Notes: generated by a model not told the origin, from the sequence alone. A stretch of 64,000 nucleotides of DNA from Hyaloperonospora brassicae (GCA_947650285.1 CANTFL010000483.1:243323-307322), one strand, 5' to 3'. Shown: positions 46,395 to 58,077, counted from the stretch's first letter. Numbers and translations: made by a program.

Positions 46395-46787
46395 TGTAAC
46401 GGGGCACACCCTTGCGTGAACTTAAGGCAATGGCTTCGGTGCCCCGACAGACGTACATGAGGCAAACAAGGAAGCGTAGATAAGGGAAAAGTAAAACTGT
46501 TACATTAATTTAATTAAGTCTTTTAACTACTGTCTCTCTGTTTGACATAACTTAATTATACTAATCTAACTGAGTGTATGGTGACGTCTCCTCACCACTC
46601 ACTGCGCGCGTCTTGCGGCGATTGGTGGGTTGATATCATCAAAATATCAACCAATGAACAGACTCTTTGGTCGACCCATTAATATCACCACTATTGGTAA
46701 TATTGTTAAAAGAATAATCAACGTAATATTCTTTTTTGTCATTATCTCTCAAATGACAATTTCCATGTAACGGGCTGCCCCGTTACA
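46395..46787 (-). repeat. Solo LTR of the TGTAACGGGG family
   Basis: It begins TGTAACGGGGCACACCC and ends GGGCTGCCCCGTTACA in window orientation, the same direction as element D. It includes the GCGCGCGTC core and the GATATC dyad. ACCAC before and ACCTC after match at four of five positions, a likely target duplication. No internal element sequence is attached, so this is the scar of an LTR-LTR recombination. Confidence 0.85.
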
Positions 46788-47391
46788 ACCTCCGTATTTG
46801 TTGTTGACGTGTGTCAGCCACCACAATACGAGAACGTGTGAGAGGTATTAATTAAAATATAAATGTCTAAATTCATTAAGTAAAGTCTGAGGTGTTCCTT
46901 CGGATAAAAAAAATAAAGTTCAGTTTCCCTTTTGATTTGTTCAAGACACGTGCCTTCTTGAGGCTGCTTGATATCGTGAAGAGTCTAGCGGACGCCTTGT
47001 CAAGACATCTACACTTCATCACTATGTGCTGTGATTGTTTGCATCGTTCGATTTCTTTAAAACAGAGAACGTAACACCTTTAAGTTTGTTGAATCTCTAA
47101 GTCGAGTTCATTGAACTAAGTTTCTCGTTGAGAATTAATGTCGTTCTCGGACTGAAGAAGCTGTGCAGCTTCGCTACTTTTGGTAGCACTTGTAGTCACT
47201 CTACTCTTTAATCTGTCAAGACTGATCCTCTTTGAGAATGCAACAATCCACTCCCTTACTAAGGCACAATAGGTTGCACATTATTCACTGACCGCGACCG
47301 AAGGGACTAAACATATAAAGTATTTGGCTGCACAAGGCTCCAAAATGCTGAATGCACGTGTCAAAAACTTCATGCAGTACAAAACGACCCT
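46788..47391. other. No gene recognised
   Basis: AT-rich with short frames. It might include the decayed leader of the gag relic that follows, but no LTR of that family was recognised. Confidence 0.35.
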
Positions 47392-48258
47392 TTGAGTGCA
47401 GGTCCGGAACCAAATAGCGTCATCTATGAAGATACGCTTTGTGGCAGTGCCAAACGAAGAGGCCAAGCTTCGTACACTTCATATGTAGATTTAACTTTAC
47501 TCTGGGAAGGAGGCATACTATCTCACCCTTTGGATCGTGATATTGAGATGACCATGCAATCGAACCTAATCACACTTGAGCGCCAGCGATTCTCGCTGGC
47601 TATTTCGAAGCTCGATAGAAGAGATAGAGAGTGGGTTTTGACGTGTATCAAGTCTGTTGACATGGTGTTTCATATACGGGAACTCTTCGAGTTAAATATT
47701 GTACGAGTTTTCTCGCCGGACAATTAGGCTTACCGCGTGCGCTCACGCTTCTTATCTACCTGTTAGGGTAAGAATGAGCTAGCAAGCAATGTAAAAAGGT
47801 TAATAACTTCTATGGCTACTATGCAGATCGACCCTCTACTTGAGACAGTCCATGTGACAGTATATATGGATGGTCTCCGCAATGGCGTAGGAAAACCGGA
47901 TACTTTTGGGTTTAACCATCTAATTTTAAGTATCGCTTAGAATGCTGAGCACAACTTCAAGTTGGCCAGAATTGGTTGTAACGGGTCCAACCCAAGATCT
48001 GCGAAAGAAACCTCAATGAGTACTGTGGCTTTTTGAAAGTTTCAACTAATGGACCTCAGCAACTACAGAGGTAAGCTTGAGCTGAATTTTAGGCTGCAAA
48101 GCAACAACATGAGGTGCGAGGGTTTTGACACGTGCGGAAGCACTACACGATTTTTGTCCACTTGTCTACTGCTCAAGCAGCGTAAGGCTCCTATGAGTCG
48201 ATACCCCTCCCCCAACCGGGAATCTGGTATGGTGCAGGAAAACGTGGACACTTTATAG
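47392..48258 (+). pseudogene. Gag relic of a second Ty3/gypsy lineage
   Basis: Pieces in two frames match the gag of a different oomycete Ty3 family: LERQRFSLAISKLDRRDREW, VLTCIKSVDMVF, FSPDNQAYRVRSRFLSTC (across a stop), KNELASNV, METVHVTVYMDGLRNGVGKP (Met approximate), NAEHNFKLARIG, and PMDLS-like LMDLSN followed by a degraded knuckle (FDTCGSTTRFLSTC). It is unrelated in detail to the gag of A-D. No protease or RT follows, so only the 5' part of the element survives. Confidence 0.6.
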
Positions 48259-51200
48259 GCGCGGAACGCCCTACTGGGGTAAAACTAGTTTCTGTCACTT
48301 CTCTACGAGGTAGGGTAAAACAGGTGTTATTCCCCAAGATCTCTGTGCCAGCAAGCACAGAACGTGGATCTAATTCGATTTGTTAGCCGTCGAGGAGACA
48401 GTAAAAGTCTTTGACAAGCCTTGTTCGATTTTTATCGCTGTCCACATTTGCAGCTTTGCGTTCCGTAGCAAAAACGTCAAGCGCTTTATGAATCGACCGC
48501 TTCGGAATAAAATCAACTTGAGCCGGCGGAACGAGATGCGAAAGGAATGAGCGCGCATGAAACGAAAAACCTTGTAAGGTTACTTGTAGTCGCTAATGTG
48601 AAGAGCGATCGGGCGATGACTAAGCTGCAAGGAAGAGGCTGGAGACTTCTTCAAACGCAAAATAATTGCTTCACCGATCGACGCACGAGAACACGCTGCA
48701 CGTAAGCCACGTGATTTAAATATAGCGACAACAGGACCGAGCGTGTCCGAGAAATCTCGGTAAAGAGTGTTGTTGACTTTATCCGGTACATCGGCTTTAC
48801 CACGTATTTATCTCTTCAAAGCCGCATTCACATTGTCGGCAGAAACAGCCCATGTTACAGTAGTGTCATAAACTCGATCGGGCATTGCGTCCTGATAAAG
48901 TAACGCGGCGGTAGATTCGGAACAGGCAAATCTATAAGTCATAATACGCTGCGAACCTTCGACCATTCTATCAGCCAATTCCTGGGGCTGATTCGGCCCG
49001 GATGCATCTTGATCGCGCTAAGTACGATAATTTTGCCATCGAGCTTAGTCGACACCCATGTATCTCCAGGCTTGAACGTGTGTTGATAGAGAGAGAGCGC
49101 TCTTTCTTGGTTCGCTGCCACAATCTTCCACAATCTGCCACGTCACGCCAAAGTTTCGTCAAAGTTTCGGTGGTTCGAGCCTCGCCGCACCATTTACAAT
49201 CTCCTGATTGTGAGGTAATAGGTGTCTGCGCCACCAGTAGGGCAGCGGCAACCTGTATATAGAGACGACTCAGTCGCTGACGATAGGTTTTTGTCCGACC
49301 TCGATGCGCGGTTTTGGTAGTGACCAAAAGAAATAGGCGAATCCCTATCTTCCAGGCGTGCCACCAGTCGTCCAAGTTCCGGGCCGGTATATATTACGAC
49401 GTCGGAACAGAAAGTGTCGCGTTCGCTTGATTCTGGCCCGCGCAATTGCCGCAATGATTGCTTTGCGCGCCATACTTAGTGCACAGCCTAAAAAAAGTAT
49501 ACACACGCCTCAGATTTCGGACACGGAACACATGCTGTGGAAGGCCGATACTGATACTGATATCAATGTGGTCATTGGCGAGACCAGGTACCCCACCATA
49601 GCAACGTCTCCAATTCAATCAGCATGCCGGGAACTTACATTTCACATATCCAGCCGTGAACATGCCGAACCATCTCCTGGCAGAGGGTAGAAATAAGTGT
49701 GAGCCGCCTTATGAAACGCCGATACAGCTCTTTCCTTTTCGGCGATCTCAATTGCATCATTAAGAAAATTGCTTAGCTTTTATCGACCGAGAAACCGTCG
49801 TGGCGCCAAATAATAGTGTCTTCCGGGTGGCGATACGAAGGAGTAGTCGATTCGCGGCTCTAAAGTACCCTTAAAGTCTCCTCTAACAAATGTGGGTCAT
49901 TTGAAGTCCTGAAGAAGAAGTAGAATAAATCAAACATCAAACTCCTATCATCCTTGACACTTGATGCATCAATGTTGACAAAACGAATTCCTTATAACAG
50001 GTGTGAACCGAACAAACATACAGTGCGACGTCCAATGCTCCTCAGACACCGTAATCATTACCGAGATCGATAGGTAGAAGTTGAATAAAATAATATGGTC
50101 ACTCCGCTTCGAAATTATTCAGAATTAGTCCACAACGAGCGTCCACACTTGTGCACGAATCCGCTGGAGTACTTGTATATCTATTCCACAGTATTCAATT
50201 CACCAATAGCGACTCATATTTCCTGAAGAAGATTCACAAACGATGGCTTCACTGAATTTGCTCTACCGGAAGTGACTAATCCAAGGTGCCATGTGTTTTG
50301 CATAATTGCGGAAACCTAAACATTTTGCGAATGACGAACGATGCTGTTGTTGTGCGGCTGACGGAACGTATTCAACAGAACTTCGCAACAACTTTGAGGC
50401 ATGCTCCGTGTCGTTACATTCTCTAGCTCATTCAAGACGCCCTCAGCACATAGAATTCATCATTTGGCCATCGCGAGCGAGAAGGACAAGTGTCATTTTT
50501 CACTTGGTAGGTTTGCAGAGAATGGTGACGTCCGCCGCACGCATCCCTTTGGATAGGTGGTTCAGTAAAGCCTTGATTTGCGGCATTATCACATTTTTCT
50601 TAATATTAGTGGGGGTGAGCTTTGATAGCGAGACACACATACCATTAGGGACTCCCTAGTGATCCAAGTCAGCAAGCGGTACGACGCCATTCGCGCACAA
50701 CAACTCAGGCTGTAGTTTACTAAATTGTCTTCATCGTTCAATATTGTCGTTCGTTATCAATATTATTTGAAAGTTTTGCATTTCGACCATGGCGGGCCAA
50801 TACCTGCACAGATCGCGAAATTTTGCATCGTCGTGTTTGGTGTGGGGCCGGATCACAGACAGTTCTTTCACTATTAGTGGCATGTCCAAAGGAAGGTAGG
50901 GTTTCACCAAGCATCGAGACGAGATAAGCAATTGGATACAGTAGACCAGAGACGAGTCTTTCCAAATCCAAGAAACACGTGTTATTCCACGCTACTTATC
51001 CCTTTGGTCCAACTGGCGTGGTAGCCGGTAGTGTAGCAACTTCTTTGTGCTGGATAAACAATGTGAAAATCACAGCTGTGTTAGCTGAAATTTGATGCGT
51101 GCTCTCCGGTACTGTAGAAGGCGCATCCGTAGCATACGCGGTATCTGGAATTTTCAGATTTTTGCTGCGCGTAAATTTTTGGTCGTGAGGATCGGGAGCG

Positions 51201-52569
51201 CAAAAGTGTTACACCGGGGACCGGACCGCTACCTGTGTACATAGATCATCCATGCCATTTGCAGGACGTGTCGCCAAACCATAGGCACCTATTTCGTTGG
51301 TCTTATATAACTCCAGACGAGGCCTTAAGATCGTCCTCGTTTGTCTTGGCTAAATACGCTAAAATAGGTACACTAGCGGCGCAGGGAGGAGGTGTTACAG
51401 CCCCTACATCAAGATCATTCCGAAACATAAATTGTTAAAATGTCACTGAGCTTTCCGCCATCGTAACATCGAGACCCTATAAAATTTGCTTTAACTATTC
51501 CTGGGGGAGCGTCGGTGGCGGATCGGACGGACCTGGATAACGACGCTCCGCCACGGATAGTACCTGACGTGATTGAGGCTCTGGCGATTTTTTTCTGATA
51601 CCCCGGATGCGGCGAATGCAAATAGCCAGCAAGAGTCGGATCGCAAACCGACTTTAAAATCTGATTAATTCTTTGTGGTCTAGTGTTGATCACAATTTTC
51701 TTTTGATCCTGACTCTCCACTGGCGCCCGGACGACCAACTAACGGAGGGAGTACCCCGATTCCGTGTTCTGTATGTTCTTTCAAACCTTGTGTACCTGCA
51801 AGGGGTGGGTTGCCCTCTTCTTGTTGGACTTGAGCTGAAGCTGAGCTTGACCGTCGTAAGGATAGGTGTTGGACGATTAAATTGCTTCACCCGGTCATAC
51901 GTAGGTGCGAATCGCGTGGAAATTCTTCACCCGATCGCTTGTAACTTGAGCGCTCTTTCAGAGTCGCCTTTGCCAGGGGTGATGCTTGATACGCGAGCCT
52001 TTTGACCACTTGAGCCGTCTCGCGATCTTGAATCTGAAACGTAGGGTTCACTGCGTCCTATCGCAGTTGATGGAGGGGTGAGAATAGACTTTTTGCCTGG
52101 GCAAACATTCCAAGGGCGAATTTCGCTGAGACGTGGGTGACTCTCTATTTAACGGAAGGCCAAAGATCCTGCCCGGGAGAAGTCGGCGCGTGTCTTTCGT
52201 TGCAAATTCAATTATTTAAAATATTAACCGACCAAATACAAACCCTATGACGATGCCTATCTGTTTGCTAGGTCAACTGTTGTGCACCGCCTGTCTATAT
52301 CATTTATCTCTTACCTCATGTGGTCCACATCAGATACTCCGTAGTGGATCGCTCCAGAGTGCATCGCTTCAAAGTGGATCGCTGCACAGTGGATCAACCC
52401 ATAGTGGATCGCTCCACAGTGGTTCGCTGAATATGATTCACACCAATTATGTGATCCACACCCATTATGTGATTTACATCACCCAGCGGTATCCAGGAAC
52501 GAAGGCGGATCAACCTGCGCGACTTGTACAGTCGTTTCCATTCAATCAGGCGTTAGGTCATCTTCCTCA
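48259..52569. other. Decayed DNA with unrecognised minus-strand protein traces
   Basis: No intact gene. Minus-strand fragments look protein-like in places: PGDTWVSTKLDGKIIVLSAI and VYDTTVTWAVSADNVNAAL (48830-49100), LTPTNIKKNVIMPQIKALLN and GMRAADVTILCKPTK (50500-50630), and KKIVINTRPQRINQILKSVC (51600-51700). They may belong to one old element, with another part at 60245-61700 beyond the inserted element D. I recognise no family. Confidence 0.3.
52340..52429 (+). repeat. 15-bp tandem repeat, six units
   Basis: Six 15-bp units of the form CRNAGTGGATCGCTC (for example cgtagtggatcgctc and catagtggatcgctc) run head to tail, followed by two 18-bp units with ATTATGTGATCCACA. Because 15 is a multiple of three, one frame reads a Ser/Gly/His pentapeptide repeat. 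The array lies about 140 bp from the end of element D. Confidence 0.75.
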
Positions 52570-53008
52570 TGTTACGGGGCACCGACGACTACGTACTGGT
52601 CAACCAGTACGGAGTTTACTATCACTGACTGTGGTGATCAAAGTGCCCAGCTAGGTGTAGAACTACACAGAGGAAGGTAGAACGACTAAGGTGAAAGACT
52701 CTAGCCGTCGGAAAAGTAAAACTGGATTAATATAATTAAGTTCTATAACTCTTTAATCTCTGTTTGTCCTGATTTGATTATACTAATGTAACTATTTGTA
52801 TGATGACTTCTACTCACCACCCATTGCGCGCGTCTATCAGCAATTAGTTAGTTGATATCATCACGATATCAACCAATGAGTAGACCCTTCGGTCATCCCA
52901 ACAATATTATCAGGCGCTGTGATATTGTTGAAAGAATATTCAACGTAATATTCTTTATTGTCATTATATCCTTAGTGACAATATCATGTAACGGGCTACC
53001 CCGTTACA
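52570..53008 (-). repeat. 3' LTR of element D
   Basis: In window orientation it begins TGTTACGGGGCACC and ends GGGCTACCCCGTTACA. Its first ~90 bp resemble element C (CGTACTGGTCAACCAGTACG) rather than the other LTR of D. Confidence 0.85.
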
Positions 53009-53020
53009 TCACCCCCCCTT
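53009..53020 (-). other. Polypurine tract, element D
   Basis: On the minus strand AAGGGGGGGTGA directly precedes the 3' LTR. Confidence 0.6.
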
Positions 53021-53137
53021 AACCAAAGGTCACCGTGTGACTATCGAAACTTTTGTGGCCACCCGTTGGATGCCAATGGGACGAGGAACATTTATTGGTC
53101 CGATCCATTCATTACGACTTTATTTCGTATATTTAAC

Positions 53138-54716
53138 ATGTCTATGCGGGGTGATTCAACGATGACACAGCCTGTTGCTGCGCCCACCTCTGCGGCAGAC
53201 GACTCGTCGTCTGCTGCTCGTTCTCAGCCTGCAGCAGGTTTTGCTGCAGGCGCCTGTGGTATCGCACCTCATGCACACAGTTACCCTAAGTTAAGGGTCA
53301 GCTACTTTATAGAGTCAGATGTGTCTGACTCGGAAAAGCCCTTGGAGGCATCGCGCACACAAGCGGTGCCTCGTTGATCAAGGGACCTGCCAAACGTGCG
53401 GACTCGCGACATGCGTCACAGTCTGTTCAGCAGTGATGATGAATATTGTGATGAGTATGATTATTCATCACCGCGATCAACTCGTGCGCCTTCGCACGAG
53501 CGATTTGACGGTGGTGCGAGCCGTCGTCATACTGATAAGCGTGGTACCGGCAAAGGTACCACTTCGAAGCGTTATGAGCTGAAGCCGTGGCTTTTGCCTG
53601 AACAGCTCATCAATGGCTTGTCTCACGAGACTGGTTAACACCATCGAATTCCTTGATTCGATGCGACTGAGCTTTACGGCTTGAGTTCGAGCGCGAGTAT
53701 CTTCCGCGCTGAAGAAGACTTTATCTCGACGCCTTCTTTAGGCATCGATGGTATAATGGTAACCAAAAGCGTGACAAGGCCTCGCTTTTGGCAGCGTGGA
53801 ACGCGTTTGTCCAAAATGTAAAGAATTTTGGACGTGAAGGATGGCTTCAAGAACCTGAAGCGGTACCCATCAAGTTTGAAAAGCGAACACTGACCGGTGC
53901 TAGGTACCGGTTGCACTGTTTGTCAAGTGATGCAGACATTCCTTGCCTCACTTGGGGAGATCCTTGTGCGAGTTGTGTTGACAAATCGCATTGTGCACAT
54001 AGGGACGTGTTTTCCCTCATTTCTCTATGGAGAAGGGCACACATCTCGGCTGAGATGCGGGACGGGATTGAAAAGTTGCAATCCATCTACAAGCGCCTAG
54101 GGCGCGTGTTTACCGATGGGCCACAGGACCAATCGGATGAGTCTCGTCATACTGGTGGACGAGACCCTCAAGATCAGCCATCAGCTGATGTTCCAAGCTG
54201 TCATAAGATGGTGGGCACCCACGCCAGCGGGCAAGGTAACTTGTCCGCTTTACATTCTTTACGCAGTGGATCTAAATACGCCCTACGTAAAAGCTTCGAC
54301 CACCTTGCGAATTCACCAGTGGTTCCGGTGGCGGTAGAAAGACAAGGTCCGGCTCAGCCGCCAGGCCTGCACGAAATTTTGGGTAATTATGAGCGTTACC
54401 TGACCGAGTTGAGGGCGGACGTCGATCACGAATACGATCGTCGGCACGACTTGCTGGCCTTCGTCCGACGAATCCGTAGCGATTTGAATAAAAACGAACG
54501 GAATTCGCGTTCTTTCAACTCGAGAGCGAACACTAAAAGCATCTTTTGCGCGACGAGCTAGAGGCGGCCTGTCGCGAGATCGTGTCGCTGAAGGACAAAC
54601 TTCAGTGTTTGGTCCGTGATCACAAGCATCTGTTGGGGATTCCTGAGCGTGCTAGATGTCTCCGTTCTCGCAAGAGGTCTCGTACTGATAGTATGGGCGG
54701 AGACGACCAACATTGA
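53138..54716 (+). CDS. Antisense ORF of element D (aORF), best-preserved copy
   Basis: Opposite to pol, from ATG 53138 (129 nt inside the 3' LTR) to TGA 54714-54716. Order: Ala/Ser-rich start (MSMRGDSTMTQPVAAPTSAA); acidic SDVSDSE; after a TGA at 53375, MRHSLFSSDDEYCDEYDYSS and a basic Gly-rich part ending ELKPWLLPEQ. After a one-base loss near 53730 shared with C, the long open part 53713-54561 has RHRWYNGNQKRDKASLL, FVQNVKNFGREGWL, a cluster C-x8-C-x6-C-x2-C-x5-C at 53917-53994, IYKRLGRVFTDGP, and GNYERYLTELRADVDHEYDR. A coil follows (LLRDELEAACREIVSLKDKL) and the end is SRKRSRTDSMGGDDQH. The cluster resembles half of a Zn2Cys6 site, but that is only a resemblance. Putative nuclear-type basic patch KRSR. 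Function unknown; antisense frames are known in some plant Ty3 elements (Grande/Tat). Confidence 0.6.
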
Positions 54717-54829
54717 ACGTAGGATGCTTGCGCACCCTGTAAGGCAACTCAGTCGTCAATGCATTACCCTTGTGGTGCAACACACGAAAGGGATCAATGT
54801 ATTTCGGCAGTAGTTTACTTCTGCCGACA

Positions 54830-56173
54830 CTAGTGACTACATGCCCAGGTGTGTAGCGTAGACAGTAGTACTAGGTCATTAACCTTAAATGAAAGAACAT
54901 TTGCTCTTCCATTCTTGTCTGCGTTTCGTTTCTGGCGGCCCACCGCATTTGCGATGGAGTCCTGAACGAAACGGACTACCGCCTCTCGAGTCAGCAGGAA
55001 GTTCTCTGCTGACTCTTTGTTTTGTCTTTCAGTGCGCTTCGTGTGCACTGCTAAGAGATTGTTCTCGTCTTCAGCTAGGTTGTCTTCTTCCTCGCTGGCA
55101 TAATCGTTGACGATGCTGAATATACCAGCATCGTCATCATCATCCGAGTCAGTATTAGCGTCGCCGCTATTAATGAGGTGATCTTCTTCATCGATGTCGA
55201 CTTGATCGACATCGGCATCATACGTGAGGACGTTAGCGTCGACACGGGATGAGCAAGAGCCAAAACGGTTTTTGCTCGAGCGAGTCCCCCCCCTTATCCA
55301 AGAGTCACACTCTAGAAGGGCGGGCACACGTGGATGGCGTACACCATTCACGTAAAACGGTGTGTGCTGTGTGGAAGCATGCACCGAATTATTGATGGCG
55401 AATTCCACCATGGGTAGGAATTCGCTCCAACTCGAAAACGAGTGGACATATCCTCGAAGGATCTCTTCGAGGACACGGTTCGCACGTTCCGTCTGACCAT
55501 CTGTTTCCGGATGGTCAGAAGTAGATATCTTCAATCGTGTTCCCAATGTGCGGAACACGGTTTGCCAAAATGCCGCCGTGAACCGAGGGTCACGGTCGGA
55601 TACGAGTTCACGGGGTAACCCGTGGAGTCTAAAGACCGTGTCTAGAAAGACACGAGCACAACCTCGAGCCTTGATCGACTCAGGGACTGCATCAAGATGC
55701 ACCATCTTGCTGAATCGGTCAACAAACACAAGAATACCATTATTCTTGTGAGCGTCTTCGGGAAAACCGAAGACGAAGTCCATTGAAACGGACTGCCAGC
55801 ACTCTGTCGGAACAGGCAGAGGCTGCAATGGCGCACGGGATGAAGGAGTCGGCTTCACCCGTTGACAAACCTCGCAAGCACGTATGTACTTGCGGACAAA
55901 GTGATACTGGCGTGGCCAGTAAAAGTCACGACTTACTGCGAGGTAAGTCTTTTCTCTACCACGATGCCCGCCTATTGGGGCATCGTGACACCCATACATG
56001 ATGCGTAATCGCAAATTATTATGAGTGGGGACGACGATAAGAGGCGTGTCGTCGGCAACTGCTGTATAGTACAGCAGGCCATTGCGAGAAGTGAATCGAT
56101 CCATAGAGGAACAGTACAGGGCCGGCAAATCAGACCAGGATTTCTGGGGTGGGTTCACCAGACGATTCATCAA
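54830..56173 (-). CDS. Integrase domain of element D (open, 447 codons)
   Basis: The frame is part of the pol polyprotein and has no true start of its own. It contains the HHCC finger (H63, H70, C100, C103) and the DDE core D132 (SMDFVFGF), D193 (LVSDRDPRF) and E229 (DGQTERANR), with the standard 35-residue D-E spacing. PFYVNG and the RHPRVPAL segment follow. Residues ~300-372 are a striking acidic linker (DADVDQVDIDEEDH, TDSDDDDDAG, SEEEDNLAEDE). The tail (LTREAVVRFVQDSIANAVG, NGRANVLSFKVND) ends early at LHTWACSH through a frame loss shared with C; the original end lies near 54650. Integrase inserts element cDNA into the genome in the nucleus. Confidence 0.85.
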   Translation of the reverse strand: MMNRLVNPPQKSWSDLPALYCSSMDRFTSRNGLLYYTAVADDTPLIVVPTHNNLRLRIMYGCHDAPIGGHRGREKTYLAVSRDFYWPRQYHFVRKYIRACEVCQRVKPTPSSRAPLQPLPVPTECWQSVSMDFVFGFPEDAHKNNGILVFVDRFSKMVHLDAVPESIKARGCARVFLDTVFRLHGLPRELVSDRDPRFTAAFWQTVFRTLGTRLKISTSDHPETDGQTERANRVLEEILRGYVHSFSSWSEFLPMVEFAINNSVHASTQHTPFYVNGVRHPRVPALLECDSWIRGGTRSSKNRFGSCSSRVDANVLTYDADVDQVDIDEEDHLINSGDANTDSDDDDDAGIFSIVNDYASEEEDNLAEDENNLLAVHTKRTERQNKESAENFLLTREAVVRFVQDSIANAVGRQKRNADKNGRANVLSFKVNDLVLLSTLHTWACSH

Positions 56174-56247
56174 TCGCAGAAGATCTTTATCTTCTGCGTA
56201 TTTCTTTCGTACGTCGTCAAGTAATCTTGACGACGGAACAGTGGCTG

Positions 56248-57891
56248 TCAGTGTCGCAACAGTGGCTTATCCTCACTGTTGAACTGTGCGACCGGCTCTA
56301 AATTGGGCCGGCGCGAAAGCGCATCAGCGACGACATTGAGTCGTCCTGGCTTGTACTCCACGGAGACGTTATACTCCGCGAAGAAGGACATCCACCTCGC
56401 CATCCTTTGCAAGAGGTGTGGACTGTTTACGGCCGTGCGTAGTGACGCATGGTCCGTATATACGATGAACGGCCTATCTCTCAATAGATAGACCCAGAAC
56501 TTAGCCAGTGCGTACTTCATGGCAAGGAGTTCCTTGTCATGCACTAGATAGTTGCGTTCAGCTGGTTGCAGCTGACGCGACTGATAGCAGACGACGCGCT
56601 CTGCGCCGTCTGTGTCATACTGCATCAACGCACAGTCGATTGCAAAATCGCTGGCGTCACAGACCACATGAAAAGGTCTGTCCTGATCTGCAATCGCCAA
56701 GATGGGCGATCGCATCAAGCTTTTCTTGATGCTTTCGAAGGAACGCTGTCAGTCAGCGCTCCATGACCACTTCACATCTTTCTTGAGCAAGCAAGAAAGA
56801 TGAACAGTCATCTCGGCGTAGTTGCGTCGGTACTTGTGCAAGTACGCCGCGAGGCCAAGGAACTTCCTTAGTCCCTTGACATCGACTGGCACTGGCCAGT
56901 CGGTGATCGCCTTGATCTTTTCGGCATCAGGGCGGACGCCGTGTTTGCCGACGATGCACCCACGAAGTGGTATTTCGCTTGCCGCAAATATACACTTCTT
57001 GCGGTTGGCATACAACTTATGTTTGCACATAAGTTGAAGAACCTTACGGACGTGGGTTCTATAAATTTCCACGTCCGCCTTTCATCCATAGCCCGCCCGG
57101 CTATGGACGAACACATCGTCGAAATAACTCGGTGCGTAATATTTCACCGGTCTCAACAAATTTGTGACACATCTGTCGAATATTGCAGGGAAATTACTCA
57201 GCCCCAGTGTTATCACTAGCCACTCCCACAGCATATCGCTAGAGGCGCTCACTGCTGTGTACGGTATGTCCCATTCACGCATGAGGATCTGATAGAATCC
57301 GTCCATCAGATCCATGGACGAAAAGATGGTACTCTTTGACATACCATCTATGATTACGTCCTTTGTTGGTATCGGCGTCTGAGCCGATACCGTTGCAGCA
57401 TTCGTTTTGCTAAATGCATGCACTATCCGCCATCCTCCTGTGGCATTTCGCACCCAGGAGGTCGAAGATATGTGTGGAGATGTCGATCCTCTCACATGGC
57501 CCGCTGCTAAGCGATCGGCAAAGAACTTGTCGATCGCTATCACTTGTTCACGAGGCAGTGGCCACTGCTTCATGACACAGTACTTCGAGCCCGGTTTGAG
57601 CTCGATCTCGTGTCGAGTGCCGTTCTCCTTAGGCAACTCGCAAGGCACGGATTCAGGGAACACATCCTTGAATTCGATCATATCCTTATTCATAGGATTT
57701 TCCTGCAGCGACTTCCAGGATTGAGACGCGTATCGCTTAAATCGAGTCTTCTCATCGAGGACACTTTCGTCCGTCGATGAGATGCTGAGAACCCGCTCGT
57801 TCTCAGCAAACACTATTGCCGACTGAACATCGGCTACATGATCATTCTCTGTGACGAGTATGCAGATCTGCTTGACTTTGCCACTACGCAT
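56248..57891 (-). pseudogene. RT-RNase H of element D
   Basis: RT is open from 57891 to an in-frame TGA at 57082-57084 just after YFDDVFVHSRAGYG. The same frame continues KADVEIYRTHVRKVLQLMCK, CIVGKHGVRPDAEKIKAIT and FLGLAAYLHKYRRNYAEM. Unlike B and C, this part is undamaged up to VKWSWSAD. A small shift precedes RNase H (56248-56718: ILAIADQDRPFHVVCDASDF, TDHASLRTAV, DALSRRPNLEPV), and a one-base loss near 56262 separates it from integrase. Confidence 0.85.
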
Positions 57892-58077
57892 ATCACGCTA
57901 AAACCGTTTCGGTTCTAGCGTCGGCAGTTGAGTTATCTCCGAAGTTAACTTCGAAGGCACAACCAGATCAAGCGTGTAAGCGTCTACGCTTGATCCATCA
58001 TTAACCAAGATGTTCAACGTCTCGATTACCTTCTGGGAAATCACTTCCACAGGGTCCAGGAGAGCTTTCTCCACAAT

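Noticed and set aside
51741..51753. AACGGAGGGAGTA looks like the inverted end of a mariner.
   Set aside because: No partner end and no mariner transposase on either side; an 11-base match can be chance.
52247..52654. 135-codon frame over the tandem repeat.
   Set aside because: It is open mainly because the repeat unit is 15 bp, and it runs into the LTR of element D.
53634..53740. GT...TTTAG interval in the antisense ORF of D read as an intron.
   Set aside because: Element A reads through this point without a shift; C and D simply share a one-base loss.
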